A DNA stretch of 64,000 nucleotides from Acidobacteriota bacterium (lineage in GTDB: Bacteria; Acidobacteriota; Thermoanaerobaculia; Multivoradales; J023), in contig JAJCXR010000040.1 of NCBI GenBank assembly GCA_029263315.1, positions 248,001 to 312,000 on the forward strand. The letters are read 5' to 3'. The first letter of the stretch is position 1, and each line of letters starts with the position of its first letter. Shown here in pieces: positions 50,808-63,932 of this stretch. The notes beneath the pieces were generated by a model, which saw nothing but the letters and a program-made list of their open reading frames with translations, made no database searches and was not told the DNA's origin. Position numbers and translations under genes: made by a program.

Positions 50808-53800
50808 ATGGCGAAGCGGCGACACTCGGGATCGACGACAGGGCGGCGTGGGCTGCATCGGTTGCGTAGCCTAAACGGGCTGCTCGAAGGAGGGTTGCTG
50901 TTATCCCTCTTGCTGCTCATGGCATGCGGTGACACGACACCGGATGTCGCCACCCCCGAAACCTCGGAGGTCGCGACCTCGGCGAACAACGAAGGTCCGG
51001 CCGCCGACGCCCCGACGACACCCCTCGACGCCGCCGCCTTGGCACCGGTGATGCGCGAGGTGGCCGAGGCGGGGGTGGGTCCCAACAAGATCGTCATCGA
51101 ATTCGCTCAACCCATCGTCGACCAGGGCCAAGTGGGCCAAACCGCCGAAGGAACGCAGCTCGAGCTGCAGCCTGCGGTGGAGGGGACCCTACGTTTCACC
51201 AGCACGTCGACTCTGACCTTCGAGCCGAGCACGGGGTTTGCCCCCAACACCGAGTACAGCGCCGAGCTGACGGCGGTGCAGACCCGCGACGGCCTGCTCA
51301 CGGCCCCCGAGAATCAACGCTGGCAACGGCATTTCAAGACCCCCGAGTTTCGCTTTGTGCGCTTCGGCCTGCAGGATCTCAACTATGCCGAGAAGCGGGC
51401 CGCCGTCCGCCTGACCTTCAGCGGCCACGTCAAGGCCAGCGAGGTGGCCCGCTATGCCGAGATCAGCGTCACTCCACCCAATGAGCGGGGACGGCAAAAG
51501 GCGACGCTGCGCTTCGAGCAAGGCCCGACACCCCAAACCGCCGTGGCCGTCCTCAGTGGCAACGCTTTGGTGCCCGGCAGCCGCCTCGACCTCCAACTGC
51601 GCGACGGCACCCCCTTCGCCTTGGACAAACGCATCAAGGCCTCCTCCAGCCGCGCTTCGGTGCACTTGGAGATCGGTGACGAGGCGACCATCCTCAACGC
51701 CTACACGGCGGAAGGTAGCAACGGCTTCTACGTCCAGGTGATCTGCAATGACACCGCCGTCGATAGCCGTCGCTACTACTGGGACCGGGTCAACTACAAC
51801 TCCTATGAAGTCTCCACCCGCTGCCTGCTGGACGAAAACGATGCCACCGCCGGTGTCCATTTCGAGCCCCCCGTCGCATTCACCTTGGCGCCGGCCGGAG
51901 GCGGCTTTCGCATCTTCGGTGATTTCTCCCGCGGCTCCTATCAAATGCGCATCGACGCTGGGGTACGGACGGCGGACGGCGGCATGCTGCACACCACCTA
52001 TGAAAAGGATTTCTCCGTCCCCGCCCGTTCGCCGCAGGTCGCCTTCGTCTCCCAGGGCCGCTATTTGCCCCGCAGCGCTTGGAAATCTCTGCCCATCCGT
52101 CACATGAATATCAGCGGTGCCACCCTCGAGGTGCGCCATGTGCCCTCCGACAACCTGGTTTTCTGGATGAGCGACGACGACGAATCGGCCAACGAGCGGA
52201 CCAGCAACTTGGTGGTGAGCAAACAGCTCCCGTTGCGCGGCGACCCCGACACCCTGACCACCAGCTATGTCGATTTGGCCACCCTGCTGAGCGCCGACAC
52301 CAAGGGCCTGCTGGAAATCCGTTTGCGTTCCGGCAACGCCCGGGCGGCATCTCGGCTGCTGCTCACCGACATGCATTTGATCGCTAAGCGCGCCGCCCCC
52401 GCCGACGAGTCCCCCAAGGCGGCGCAGCAACGGGCGGTTCAAGCCTGGGCCGTCGACATGGACACCGTAGCCCCGCTGAGCGGCGTCGAGATCCAACTCT
52501 TGCGCCAGAGCGGCTACGTGCTGGCCAGCTGCCGCACCGGTCGCGACGGCGGTTGCCGCCTGCAACCGAGCGAGGACGAGGTGGATCTCAACCCGCCCTT
52601 TGCCTTGGTGGCGCGGCGTCAGGGCGATTTGACCTATCTCAAGTTCGATGAGCTGAAGGCCGAAGTGCAGGAAGCCCGCATCGCCGGCGAGCCCTACCGC
52701 AGCGCTCAGAAGTACCGGGCCGCCATCTACAGCGATCGAGGCGTCTATCGCCCCGGCGAAACGGCCCACGTGGCGGCCATCGTGCGCCAAGAGAACAACC
52801 TCGCACCGCCCGAGGACATGCCGGTGCAAGCCAAGCTCCTGGACCCCCAGGGGCAAGTGATCAAGAACCTAACCATCCATACCAACGACGCCGGCTATCT
52901 CACCCTCGACCTGCCCTTTCCCGCCTTCGCCTCCACCGGTCGCTATGAGGCCCAAATGTTGGTGGGCGACCGCAAAGTGGGCCAGTACTCCTTTCAGGTG
53001 GAGGAATTTGTACCGGAGCGCATGAAGGTGGAGGTGGCTACCGCCGAGGATCAGTTCAAGCTCGGCGACGACCTGGCGGTGGCCGTCGAAGCCCGTTATC
53101 TCTTCGGAGGGGTGCCCGCCGATCATCAAGTGGAAGTGAGCTGCGAGCTGGTGCCGGGCACCTTTGATCCGCCGCAGAACGCCAACTATCAATATGGCGT
53201 CTGGCAGAACGAAGACACCCCGACCCGGCCCCTCGATTTGGGACGTTTGACCGCCAACCTCGATGCCGAAGGCAAGGGGACTTACACTTGCCCCGGCCGT
53301 TCCGGTGCGGGTCGCGGCCCCGCCTTCCGTGGCCCCGCCCGCCTACTGGCCCGCGCCGCCGTCTTCGAGGGGGGGAGCGGCCGCACGACCGTCGGTCAGT
53401 CGACGGCGCCGGTGCATCCCGAGAGCTACTACCTCGGCCTGCAGAGCAGCACCACCAAGGTCGAGTCCGGCCAAGAGATGGTGGTGGAGGGCATTACCGT
53501 CGATTGGCAAGGCGCCAAGGTGACCCAAGTGCCCAGCGTCGAGCTGGAGCTCATCCGCCTGGAAACAGAGTACGGCTGGTACTTCGACGAGGCCCTGGGG
53601 CGCGATACCTATCGCCGCTACCGACGCCCCGTCTCGGAAATCAAGTCCGAGGTGGAGGTGATCGACGGCACTTTCCGGGTCACCTGGAAGCCGGAGCGCA
53701 ATGGCGAATTCTTCCTGGTGCGGGCCAGCTCCGGCGACACCCGCAGCGAGCTGTCCCTCGAGGGCAGCGGCGACTGGTACTGGTGGGAGCCGGACGAGAC

Positions 53801-56648
53801 CGAGAGCGAGCAGACGCCGAAACCGGGGCGCCCCACCTGGTTGGCCTTGCAGGTGCCCGAGCAGACCAAGGTGGGGGAGCGTTTCCCGGTCAGCTTCAAG
53901 GCCCCCTACCGCGGCCGGGTGCTGCTCACCGCCGAGACCGACCGTGTCTTGCGCAGCGAATGGATCGATGTCGATGCCGGCGACGCCGTCTGGTTCCTCG
54001 AGCTCGACGACTTCGTGCCCAACGTTTATGTCACGGCGTTTTTGGTCAAGGATCCGCACCTCGACTCCGCCGAAGCCTTTATGCCCGACCGGGCCTTCGG
54101 TGTCAGCTCGGTGAGTGTCGAGCCGACGGAATTTCATCGTCCCCTGAGCTTGCAGACGCCGAGCGAGGTGCGTTCGAGCTCCACCCTGACGGTGCGGCTC
54201 GATCTGGGCAAGGCAAAGCGGGATGACGGCCCCACCTACGCCACGGTGGCGGCGGTGGACGAAGGCGTCCTCTCCCTGACCCGCTTCCCCAGCCCCGATC
54301 CCAGCCGGGATATCTTCGTGCGCCGGGCCCTCGGTGTCGAGACCTTCGAGACCGTCGGCTGGACGCTGCTCATGCCGGGCGGCCCTTCGTCCACCGTCGG
54401 CGGCGATCAGCAGGGAGAGCTGGGACGGGTGCAGGCGGTCAAGCCGGTGGCCCTGTGGTCCGGCCTGCTGCCGGTGCCCGACGACGGCCAGCTCGACGTC
54501 ACCTTCGAGGTGCCGCAATATCGCGGCGAGCTGCGCATCATGGCGGTGAGTGCCAGCGCCAAACGCCTGAGCCACGCCGAAGCCAGCGTCACGGTGCGCG
54601 ATCCCCTGGTGGTGCAGTCCACCGTGCCGCGCTTCCTCACCGCCGACGATAGCTTCCAGATTCCGGTGATGGTCACCAATTTGTCGGGCAGTCGGCGCGA
54701 CATCGAAGTACGGCTCGCTGCCGAGGCCTTGCCGGTGCCGGGCTATGATCCACCGGCGGACACCCCGGCGCCGGTGCGCATCGACGGCGCCTACTCGCAG
54801 AAGTTGCAGTTGGACCACGGCAAGGCCGGCACGGTGGTCTTCCGAGCCCACGCCGAGGCCGCCACCGGCGCCGCCAAGCTCCGCGTCGAGGTGACCTCCG
54901 GAGACCTCAGCTCGGTGGAAGAAACCGACGTTCCCTTGCTGCCCGCGGCGCCCAAGAGCCGCAGCGTTCAACGCCTGGAGCTGGCGGCAGGTAGCACCGA
55001 CTTGACCCCCTTCCTCGACGGTTGGGTACCGCTCACCGAGCGTTCCACGATCTGGGTGACCAAGAACCCGTACGGCGAGGTCTTCGATCACCTCAAGCAT
55101 TTGGTGCGCTATCCCTACGGCTGCATCGAGCAGACCACGTCGTCGAGCCGTCCGCTGCTCTACCTGGGCGACATGTTGGAATTCGTCGACCCCTCCCTCA
55201 CCCAAGGGGCCAAGATCGAAGACATGGTGCAAGCCGGCATCGACCGCCTGTTCAGCATGCAGACACCGGCCGGTGGTTTCGCCTACTGGCCCGGTGGTGT
55301 GCGCCCCACCTACTGGGGCACCGCCTACGCCAGCCATTTCCTGATCGACGCCCGCAAGGCCGGCTACCGGGTGCCCCAGCATCGCCTGAACGAAGCCCTC
55401 GATTGGATGGAGCGTCAGATCACCAATCATTACGAAGCCGGTCTGGAGGAATGGTACAGCCAACGCAGTGAGGCCTATTTCCACTTCGTGCTGGCCCTCT
55501 CCGATCGGCCTCGCAAGGCCCGCATCCAGAAGCTCCTGGAGGGCCTACCGGAGCGCCGGACGGCCGAGCAGCGGGAGGAGCAGTTCATGCTGCAAGCTGC
55601 CCTCTACATGGCCGGTGACCACAGCCATGAGGCGGCGCTGAAACGCTTCGACCTGTCGCCGGTGAGCAACGATCGGCGCAACGGTTGGTCCTTCTACTCG
55701 GACCGCCGCATGCGGGGCTTCATGCTGTCCACCTCCGTCGACCTCTTCGGCCGCGACGACGCCTTGGAGCCGCTGGCCAATCTGGTGGCGGAGTCCTTGC
55801 GGGGCCACCGTTCCTCCTACTACACCACCCAAGAGCTGGTCTGGGGCATCACCGGTCTGGGCAAATTCGTCGACAGCGGCGCCAGCGATTTCACGCCGCC
55901 GGTGCTACAGGCCTCTGGGCGTACCTTGGTACCGCAGGAGAACCCGCGGCCGACGTCCGATCGCACTTGGAGCCTGGCACGGGCCAGTGAGTACAACAGC
56001 CTGACGGTGCAGGTGAAAGACAAGAGCGAGGGCAAGCTCTATCTCGTTCTGAGCAGTGAAGGGGTCCGTGAGGTACCCGACTGGCGGACCGGCGGCCAAG
56101 GTCTTCGTCTCCAGCGCCGCTACCTCGATGCCGCTGGCCAGCCCTGGACCGGCGCCGTGGAGATGGGGCTTGGAGAGCTGGTGTATATCGAGCTGACGCT
56201 GAGCAATACCAGCCCCGAGCGGGTGAGCAACATCGCCCTGGTGGACCGCATCCCGGCCGGTTGGGAGATCGAGAACCCACGTCTCGGCCGGGACGGCAGC
56301 GTCGATTGGATTGATCAGGAGCAGATCTGGAACGCCGATCACATGAACCTGAGGGACGATCGCCTCGAGGTCTTCGGCCATTTGGACAAGGGCCAGAGCC
56401 GCAAGGTGGTCTACGCCGTGCGCGCCGTCACCGCCGGCCGCTTCACGGTCCCGACGGTGGAAGCGGAGGCCATGTACGACCCCCGCATCTGGGCGCGGGA
56501 AGAAGGACGCCCGGTGACCGTCCTAGGGCCTTGGTCTGAGCCCCAGACCACCGCCTCGGCGGTGGCCGCCCCGCGATCTACCGCCGCGACAGCAACGGTC
56601 GCGGCTACGCCCCAGAACGGAACCGCCATCGACGGCACCCAACCCTGA
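50808..56648 (+). CDS. Bacterial alpha-2-macroglobulin lipoprotein (YfhM-like)
   Basis: 1946 residues from the ATG at 50808, with GAGGAGGT 8 nt upstream. Lipoprotein signal ends at LLLMAC. MG-type beta domains fill the first ~1400 residues (for example AAIYSDRGVYRPGETAHVAAIV as two adjoining motifs; LTFEPSTGFAPNTEYSAEL). The bait/thioester part has YPYGCIEQTTS near residue 1440: the Cys-x-Glu-Gln thioester is intact, followed by the alpha-toroid (GGFAYWPGG). Family members trap attacking proteases in the periplasm and pair with PBP1C, encoded 9 bp downstream here. Slightly longer than E. coli YfhM (1653). Confidence 0.95.
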   Translation: MAKRRHSGSTTGRRGLHRLRSLNGLLEGGLLLSLLLLMACGDTTPDVATPETSEVATSANNEGPAADAPTTPLDAAALAPVMREVAEAGVGPNKIVIEFAQPIVDQGQVGQTAEGTQLELQPAVEGTLRFTSTSTLTFEPSTGFAPNTEYSAELTAVQTRDGLLTAPENQRWQRHFKTPEFRFVRFGLQDLNYAEKRAAVRLTFSGHVKASEVARYAEISVTPPNERGRQKATLRFEQGPTPQTAVAVLSGNALVPGSRLDLQLRDGTPFALDKRIKASSSRASVHLEIGDEATILNAYTAEGSNGFYVQVICNDTAVDSRRYYWDRVNYNSYEVSTRCLLDENDATAGVHFEPPVAFTLAPAGGGFRIFGDFSRGSYQMRIDAGVRTADGGMLHTTYEKDFSVPARSPQVAFVSQGRYLPRSAWKSLPIRHMNISGATLEVRHVPSDNLVFWMSDDDESANERTSNLVVSKQLPLRGDPDTLTTSYVDLATLLSADTKGLLEIRLRSGNARAASRLLLTDMHLIAKRAAPADESPKAAQQRAVQAWAVDMDTVAPLSGVEIQLLRQSGYVLASCRTGRDGGCRLQPSEDEVDLNPPFALVARRQGDLTYLKFDELKAEVQEARIAGEPYRSAQKYRAAIYSDRGVYRPGETAHVAAIVRQENNLAPPEDMPVQAKLLDPQGQVIKNLTIHTNDAGYLTLDLPFPAFASTGRYEAQMLVGDRKVGQYSFQVEEFVPERMKVEVATAEDQFKLGDDLAVAVEARYLFGGVPADHQVEVSCELVPGTFDPPQNANYQYGVWQNEDTPTRPLDLGRLTANLDAEGKGTYTCPGRSGAGRGPAFRGPARLLARAAVFEGGSGRTTVGQSTAPVHPESYYLGLQSSTTKVESGQEMVVEGITVDWQGAKVTQVPSVELELIRLETEYGWYFDEALGRDTYRRYRRPVSEIKSEVEVIDGTFRVTWKPERNGEFFLVRASSGDTRSELSLEGSGDWYWWEPDETESEQTPKPGRPTWLALQVPEQTKVGERFPVSFKAPYRGRVLLTAETDRVLRSEWIDVDAGDAVWFLELDDFVPNVYVTAFLVKDPHLDSAEAFMPDRAFGVSSVSVEPTEFHRPLSLQTPSEVRSSSTLTVRLDLGKAKRDDGPTYATVAAVDEGVLSLTRFPSPDPSRDIFVRRALGVETFETVGWTLLMPGGPSSTVGGDQQGELGRVQAVKPVALWSGLLPVPDDGQLDVTFEVPQYRGELRIMAVSASAKRLSHAEASVTVRDPLVVQSTVPRFLTADDSFQIPVMVTNLSGSRRDIEVRLAAEALPVPGYDPPADTPAPVRIDGAYSQKLQLDHGKAGTVVFRAHAEAATGAAKLRVEVTSGDLSSVEETDVPLLPAAPKSRSVQRLELAAGSTDLTPFLDGWVPLTERSTIWVTKNPYGEVFDHLKHLVRYPYGCIEQTTSSSRPLLYLGDMLEFVDPSLTQGAKIEDMVQAGIDRLFSMQTPAGGFAYWPGGVRPTYWGTAYASHFLIDARKAGYRVPQHRLNEALDWMERQITNHYEAGLEEWYSQRSEAYFHFVLALSDRPRKARIQKLLEGLPERRTAEQREEQFMLQAALYMAGDHSHEAALKRFDLSPVSNDRRNGWSFYSDRRMRGFMLSTSVDLFGRDDALEPLANLVAESLRGHRSSYYTTQELVWGITGLGKFVDSGASDFTPPVLQASGRTLVPQENPRPTSDRTWSLARASEYNSLTVQVKDKSEGKLYLVLSSEGVREVPDWRTGGQGLRLQRRYLDAAGQPWTGAVEMGLGELVYIELTLSNTSPERVSNIALVDRIPAGWEIENPRLGRDGSVDWIDQEQIWNADHMNLRDDRLEVFGHLDKGQSRKVVYAVRAVTAGRFTVPTVEAEAMYDPRIWAREEGRPVTVLGPWSEPQTTASAVAAPRSTAATATVAATPQNGTAIDGTQP

Positions 56649-56657
56649 GGCGAGACG

Positions 56658-59186
56658 GTGAGACGATTCAACACCACCCTCAGGTCCACCGAGCCGGGGA
56701 CCGGCCGAGGTCGGTTTCCCGGCGGGTCATGGCGCCTTTGGCTACGCCGTGCCGGGCTCGGTGGCGTCGCCGGATTGGCCGGTTTGCTGATCCTGGCTTG
56801 GGCCGTGCCCTTACCGGAGCGCCTGGAACAGCCGCCGTCGACGGTGGTGACCTTCGACGACGGCTCCCCGGCCTTTGTCTTCCTGTCGCCGGACGATCGT
56901 TACCGCATGGCGGTGCAAGTTGAGGATCTGCCACACATCGACGCCGACTACCTCGACGCCCTGCTGCGTTTCGAGGACAAGCGGTTCTTCAGCCACCCCG
57001 GCGTCGACGGTCTGGCGGTGGTGCGCTCGGCGGTGGTCAACCTGCGACTGCGACGCGTCGCCTCCGGTGCCTCCACCTTGACCATGCAACTGGTGCGCCT
57101 CCTGGAGCCGCGACCCCGCACCCTGCGCTCCAAGGCCATCGAAGCGCTACGTGCCTTGCAGCTTGAAATGCATCTGTCGAAGGAAGAAGTGCTGGCCGCC
57201 TACTTGAGCTTCCTGCCCTTTGGGCGCAATGTCGAGGGCTTGCCCGCCGCCAGCTACGCCTATTTTGGCCACGGCCCCGACGAGCTCAGCTTGGATGAAA
57301 TCGCCGTTCTGCTGGCGGTGCCCCAGCGTCCCAGCAGCCGCTTCCCAAAGGCCGAGAACCTGGCGGCCTTGACCGACGCCCGGGACGAAATCGCCGACTG
57401 GCTGCTGACCGAAGGCTACCGTCCCCGGGCGGGGGGCTACGAGACCTTGCCCGCCGGCATGGTCAACACCTCCCAACGCTCCGCCGAAGAGCTCCTGGCC
57501 GCCGTCCGACAATCCGCCGTGCCAAGACGCGTCCGGCCGCTACCCCGGCATGCTCCCCACGCCGCCTTCTGGTTGCGACAGCGAGCACAGCAAGGTCGTC
57601 GCCCGGGGGATGCCGCCGCCCTCCACATCGCCACCACCCTCGATCGCGGACTCCAGCTGACAGCCGAGCGCCTGCTGGAACGGGCCCACAATCCCCTCGA
57701 GCAGCAAGGCATCCACAACGGCTCGTTGGTCTTGGTGGATCACCATCAACGGCGAGTCCGCGCCCTGGTGGGTAACTTCGATTTCTGGGACGCCGAGCAC
57801 GGCGGTCAGATCGCCGGATTCGATACCCCCCGCTCGCCGGGCTCCGCCCTCAAACCCTTCATCTACGCCATGGCCATCGACCGCGGCGTTGCCCTGCCGG
57901 ACCACCTGGTGGCCGACATCCCCTTGAGCTACGGCGACTACGCCCCGGCCAACTACGATGGTGAGTTTGCCGGTCTGGTGGCCCTCGAAGACGCCCTCTC
58001 CCATTCCCTGAACATCCCTTTCGTGCGCTTGCTCGGCCAGTTGGGGGTGGAGCGTTTCATCGGCACGTTGCAGACCGCCGGGGCCAGCCATCTGTGCACC
58101 GAGCCCGGCCACTACGGCCTGTCGGCGGCCATCGGCTCGGTGGAGATCACCCCCTTGGAAATGGCCAGTCTCTATACCAGCTTGGCCCAGGACGGCCTCT
58201 ATCGTCCCCTCACCTGGTTGCGAAGCGATGCCGAGCAGGCCCCCAGGCGGCGTCCCGGCTCCGCCCTCTTCTCACCGGGTAGCGCCCACTTGACCCGCCG
58301 TGCCCTGGCCCGCCGCGATCGTCCCGACTTCCCCGAGCGGCGGCGTTTGGCCGGTGCCCCGGCCGCCATTCACTGGAAAACAGGCACCAGTTACGGCCAT
58401 CGAGACGCCTGGGCCGCCGGCTCCGGCAAGGATTACTCCGCCGTTGTCTGGTTGGGCAACTTCGACAACCAACCCAGTGTCGATCTGGTGGGGGCCGAGG
58501 CCGCAGGCCCCATTCTCTTCGACCTGCTGGAAGCGGTGGCGGACCGCTCCCTGCCCGGCGTCGGCGAGGCCCTGCCGCGGGATCTCAAACGTCTGGAGGT
58601 CTGCGCCTACTCCGGCTATCTGCCCACCGAGGCGTGCCAACAACGGCAGTGGACCCATGCCCTGCGGCGCCATGTACCGACGCAGCAATGCCCCTATCAC
58701 GTCGCCCTCGATGTCGACCTCGACAGCGGCCTGTCCCTCAACCCCTCCTGTCGCTCCGGGCGGCGTTTCGAGCGCCGCAGCTATGTCGTCTGGCCGGCCA
58801 GTATCCGCCGCTGGCTGGCCCAGGGCCATCGCTGGCTGCCGTCGCCCCCCTCCCTCGATCCAGCTTGTCGGGTCACCGACGAGCGACGACCGCCCACCAT
58901 CCTGTCGCCGCCGGCCGGCCAAGTGCTGGTGCTCATGCCCGGAGTCCCCGCCAGCCAGCAGGAGATTCCCCTGGCCGCCGAAACCCAGGGGGTCGAAGGG
59001 GAAATATCGTGGTTCGTCGACGGTGAGTTCCTGGGCAAATCCAAGGTGGAGGACCGCCTGTGGTGGCAGCCGGAGCCGGGACAGCACGAAATCTTGGTGC
59101 TCGACGCCGCCGGCCAGAGCGCCCGCCGTCAGCTGCGGGTGTGGTCTCGCGACGAGGTGACGGCGGCGTCCCGGCGAGGAGAATAG
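56658..59186 (+). CDS. pbpC: Penicillin-binding protein 1C
   Basis: 842 residues starting with GTG at 56658, preceded by GAGG 7 nt upstream and 9 bp after the alpha-2-macroglobulin stop. One N-terminal membrane helix (GVAGLAGLLILAW). Glycosyltransferase-51 domain with FEDKRFFSHPGVD and GASTLTMQL; transpeptidase with SPGSALKP (SxxK), SHSLN (SxN) and KTGTSYGH. The C-terminal ~90 residues (PPTILSPPAGQVLVL) are the BiPBP_C domain usual in PBP1C. It polymerises and cross-links peptidoglycan, probably for repair where the macroglobulin guards a damaged envelope. Confidence 0.95.
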   Translation: MRRFNTTLRSTEPGTGRGRFPGGSWRLWLRRAGLGGVAGLAGLLILAWAVPLPERLEQPPSTVVTFDDGSPAFVFLSPDDRYRMAVQVEDLPHIDADYLDALLRFEDKRFFSHPGVDGLAVVRSAVVNLRLRRVASGASTLTMQLVRLLEPRPRTLRSKAIEALRALQLEMHLSKEEVLAAYLSFLPFGRNVEGLPAASYAYFGHGPDELSLDEIAVLLAVPQRPSSRFPKAENLAALTDARDEIADWLLTEGYRPRAGGYETLPAGMVNTSQRSAEELLAAVRQSAVPRRVRPLPRHAPHAAFWLRQRAQQGRRPGDAAALHIATTLDRGLQLTAERLLERAHNPLEQQGIHNGSLVLVDHHQRRVRALVGNFDFWDAEHGGQIAGFDTPRSPGSALKPFIYAMAIDRGVALPDHLVADIPLSYGDYAPANYDGEFAGLVALEDALSHSLNIPFVRLLGQLGVERFIGTLQTAGASHLCTEPGHYGLSAAIGSVEITPLEMASLYTSLAQDGLYRPLTWLRSDAEQAPRRRPGSALFSPGSAHLTRRALARRDRPDFPERRRLAGAPAAIHWKTGTSYGHRDAWAAGSGKDYSAVVWLGNFDNQPSVDLVGAEAAGPILFDLLEAVADRSLPGVGEALPRDLKRLEVCAYSGYLPTEACQQRQWTHALRRHVPTQQCPYHVALDVDLDSGLSLNPSCRSGRRFERRSYVVWPASIRRWLAQGHRWLPSPPSLDPACRVTDERRPPTILSPPAGQVLVLMPGVPASQQEIPLAAETQGVEGEISWFVDGEFLGKSKVEDRLWWQPEPGQHEILVLDAAGQSARRQLRVWSRDEVTAASRRGE

Positions 59187-59200
59187 CTCGTGTCTATCCA

Positions 59201-59317
59201 GTTTTACCAAAACCGGTCCCAGCGGGAGGCCCGTCGAGCGAGCACGGACAGACTGCTGACTGAGCCGCAGGGCCATGGGAACGGGATGAAACCTGGATAG
59301 CAATGGCTTTAGATCGA
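59201..59317 (+). repeat. Interspersed intergenic repeat, copy 3 (partial)
   Basis: Matches the left half of copy 2 (read in reverse): GTTTTACCA, CGGTCC, AGCGGGAGGCCC, CGAGCGAGCACGGAC and GAGCCGCAGGGCCATGG. It breaks off after TTTAGATCGA, so the right half is missing, and it lacks the TTGATATCAA palindrome. It fills the gap between pbpC and the convergent kinase gene. Confidence 0.7.
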
Positions 59318-59321
59318 CAAT

Positions 59322-60689
59322 TCAGCGCACCAATACCCCTTCGAGCTCCTGCAAGCGGCGTCGGCATTCCGCCAGCGCCTCCTCCACCTGTCGGCGATGC
59401 TGTGGTTGGAAGACGCAGGTCAAGGTTTCGACCCGCACATCGGGCGACGGCGGGAGGGCGAGGTCCAACACTTCCGAGGCGGCAAAATGCCGCAGGATCT
59501 CCCCACAATCGGCGAAACGCTCGTCCGCTAGCTTGGCGCAGGCTTTGAGCACGAAGCTGCGCAGGTCGGCGGCCAGATCTGGCCGCCGTTTCCCCGCATC
59601 GGGAACCGGCCCGTCGACATGCTGTTGCATGACCTGAAGGATGTTGCCCGCGTAGGGCGGCTCTCCGACCAACATCTCATAGGCGATGATCCCCAAGGAA
59701 TAAATATCGCTCTGCCCCGAGAGGGGCTCGCCGTTCACTTGCTCCGGCGCCATGTAGACCGGAGTGCCGACCCGCAGGGATTCGCCACCGCAGACGGCTT
59801 TTTCGGCTTCGGGGTCGAGGGCCAAACCGAAGTCCATGAGTTTCACCTGGCCGTCGATGCCGCGCACGATGTTGGACGGTTTGACGTCGCGATGCACGAT
59901 GTCGTGCCGGTGGGCCACATCGAGGGCGGCGGCCAGCTGGCACAGGATGCTGCGCACGGAGGTTTCGTCTAGGCGTCCATGGGCGGCGATTTCCTCCTCT
60001 AGGGAATGTCCCGGCAGCTTTTCCATGACGATAAAGAACGTCGCATAGGCCTCCTCGGTATCGAAGACCTCGACGATGCCGGGCTGCCTGAGCCGTGCGA
60101 TGATCTTCGCCTCGTTGCGAAAGCGCTCGACGAATTGCGGACGGTAGATGAGCTCGTGGGAGAGCATCTTGATGGCCACCGGACGATCCAGGGTGGGGTG
60201 GATCGCTTCGTAAACGATGCCCATACTGCCGCGCCCGAGCTCCCCCACCAAGCGGTACTTGCCCACCTGCTTGATGCCGTTGGCGGCCAACAGACGGTGG
60301 CCCAGGATGGTGGTCAGGAAGCGTGCGATGGGGGGCTGCTCTCGTATCAGTTGCTCGACGGAATGCTTCTCCAGCACCAGGCAATGGCAATCGCTGTTGG
60401 CAACGACATTGGCCGTTCTGGGCTCGCCGGTCAGCAGGGCCATCTCCCCGAAGATCTGCCGTGGACCGAGACGAACACTGAGCAGACGTTCCCCCGTCTC
60501 GTCGATGATGGACACATCGACTTCACCGATGACCAGCACGTACATGCAGTCGCCGTCCTGCCCCCGTTCCAGAATGGTGGTTCCGGCTGCGAAGCTCTGC
60601 TCGCGGATCTCCTCCGCCAGATGCCTGGCACCGGCCGGATCGAGCTGCTCGAAGGCCTCCACCTGGCGCAAGAAATTGACGATATCCAT
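59322..60689 (-). CDS. Ser/Thr protein kinase with N-terminal cyclic-nucleotide-binding domain
   Basis: 455 residues from the ATG at 60689 (GAGGTGAGG upstream; an ATG at 60749 would add 20). Residues ~1-125 are a Crp-type cNMP-binding domain (FAAGTTILERGQDGDCMYVL as its opening, IFGEMALLTGEPRTA as the phosphate-binding cassette with Glu and Arg). Kinase ~143-405: GRGSMG loop, Lys in VAIKM, HRDVKPSN, DFG in LMDFGLAL, APE in MAPEQV. A coiled-coil-like C-terminus follows (RQVEEALAECRRRLQELE). No membrane segment, so cytosolic. The order suggests direct control of a Hanks-type kinase by cAMP/cGMP or a related ligand. Targets unknown. Confidence 0.92.
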   Translation of the reverse strand: MDIVNFLRQVEAFEQLDPAGARHLAEEIREQSFAAGTTILERGQDGDCMYVLVIGEVDVSIIDETGERLLSVRLGPRQIFGEMALLTGEPRTANVVANSDCHCLVLEKHSVEQLIREQPPIARFLTTILGHRLLAANGIKQVGKYRLVGELGRGSMGIVYEAIHPTLDRPVAIKMLSHELIYRPQFVERFRNEAKIIARLRQPGIVEVFDTEEAYATFFIVMEKLPGHSLEEEIAAHGRLDETSVRSILCQLAAALDVAHRHDIVHRDVKPSNIVRGIDGQVKLMDFGLALDPEAEKAVCGGESLRVGTPVYMAPEQVNGEPLSGQSDIYSLGIIAYEMLVGEPPYAGNILQVMQQHVDGPVPDAGKRRPDLAADLRSFVLKACAKLADERFADCGEILRHFAASEVLDLALPPSPDVRVETLTCVFQPQHRRQVEEALAECRRRLQELEGVLVR

Positions 60690-61013
60690 CCTCGGTTCCT
60701 CACCTCTGCGAAGCGTCCTGAAGATTGCCCCCAGGCTCCAGAATCGCATTCCGATGTTTCTTCTAGGCTATCGCGTTTGCGTCAGGTTATCGTCAGAGAG
60801 GTGCCGCCAATCGGGGGCGAAAAGTTACCGCCCCGCGATGCTCGCAGAAACGGCGGAGTGAGTTATCATCCCGGCGGCGTCTGTCACGTCCAGCGTCGGC
60901 ACTGCATGGCGTCCCGATCTTCAGCGGCACCAACTCAACACCAGCCGACTTCTTTCACCTATGCTTCGCCGAGGCGCTCCGGTGACGAGCTTCCGAGGCA
61001 GTGAGAACCCTTC
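60690..61013. other. Divergent intergenic region between the kinase and gcvP
   Basis: 324 bp with promoters expected for both genes. I looked for a glycine riboswitch before gcvP and did not find its conserved cores. No repeat or terminator recognised. Confidence 0.4.

Positions 61014-63918
<2,905 letters not shown>

Positions 63919-63932
<14 letters not shown>

Noticed and set aside
53343..55484. Long minus-strand ORF opposite the alpha-2-macroglobulin gene
   Set aside because: Shadow frame of a high-GC gene: His/Gly/Arg-rich, no domain. The same holds for long frames opposite the thiolase, the CoA-transferase, the helicase and gcvP.
60840..61013. Possible glycine riboswitch upstream of gcvP
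   Set aside because: Neither of the conserved glycine-aptamer cores nor the tandem arrangement is visible in the leader.
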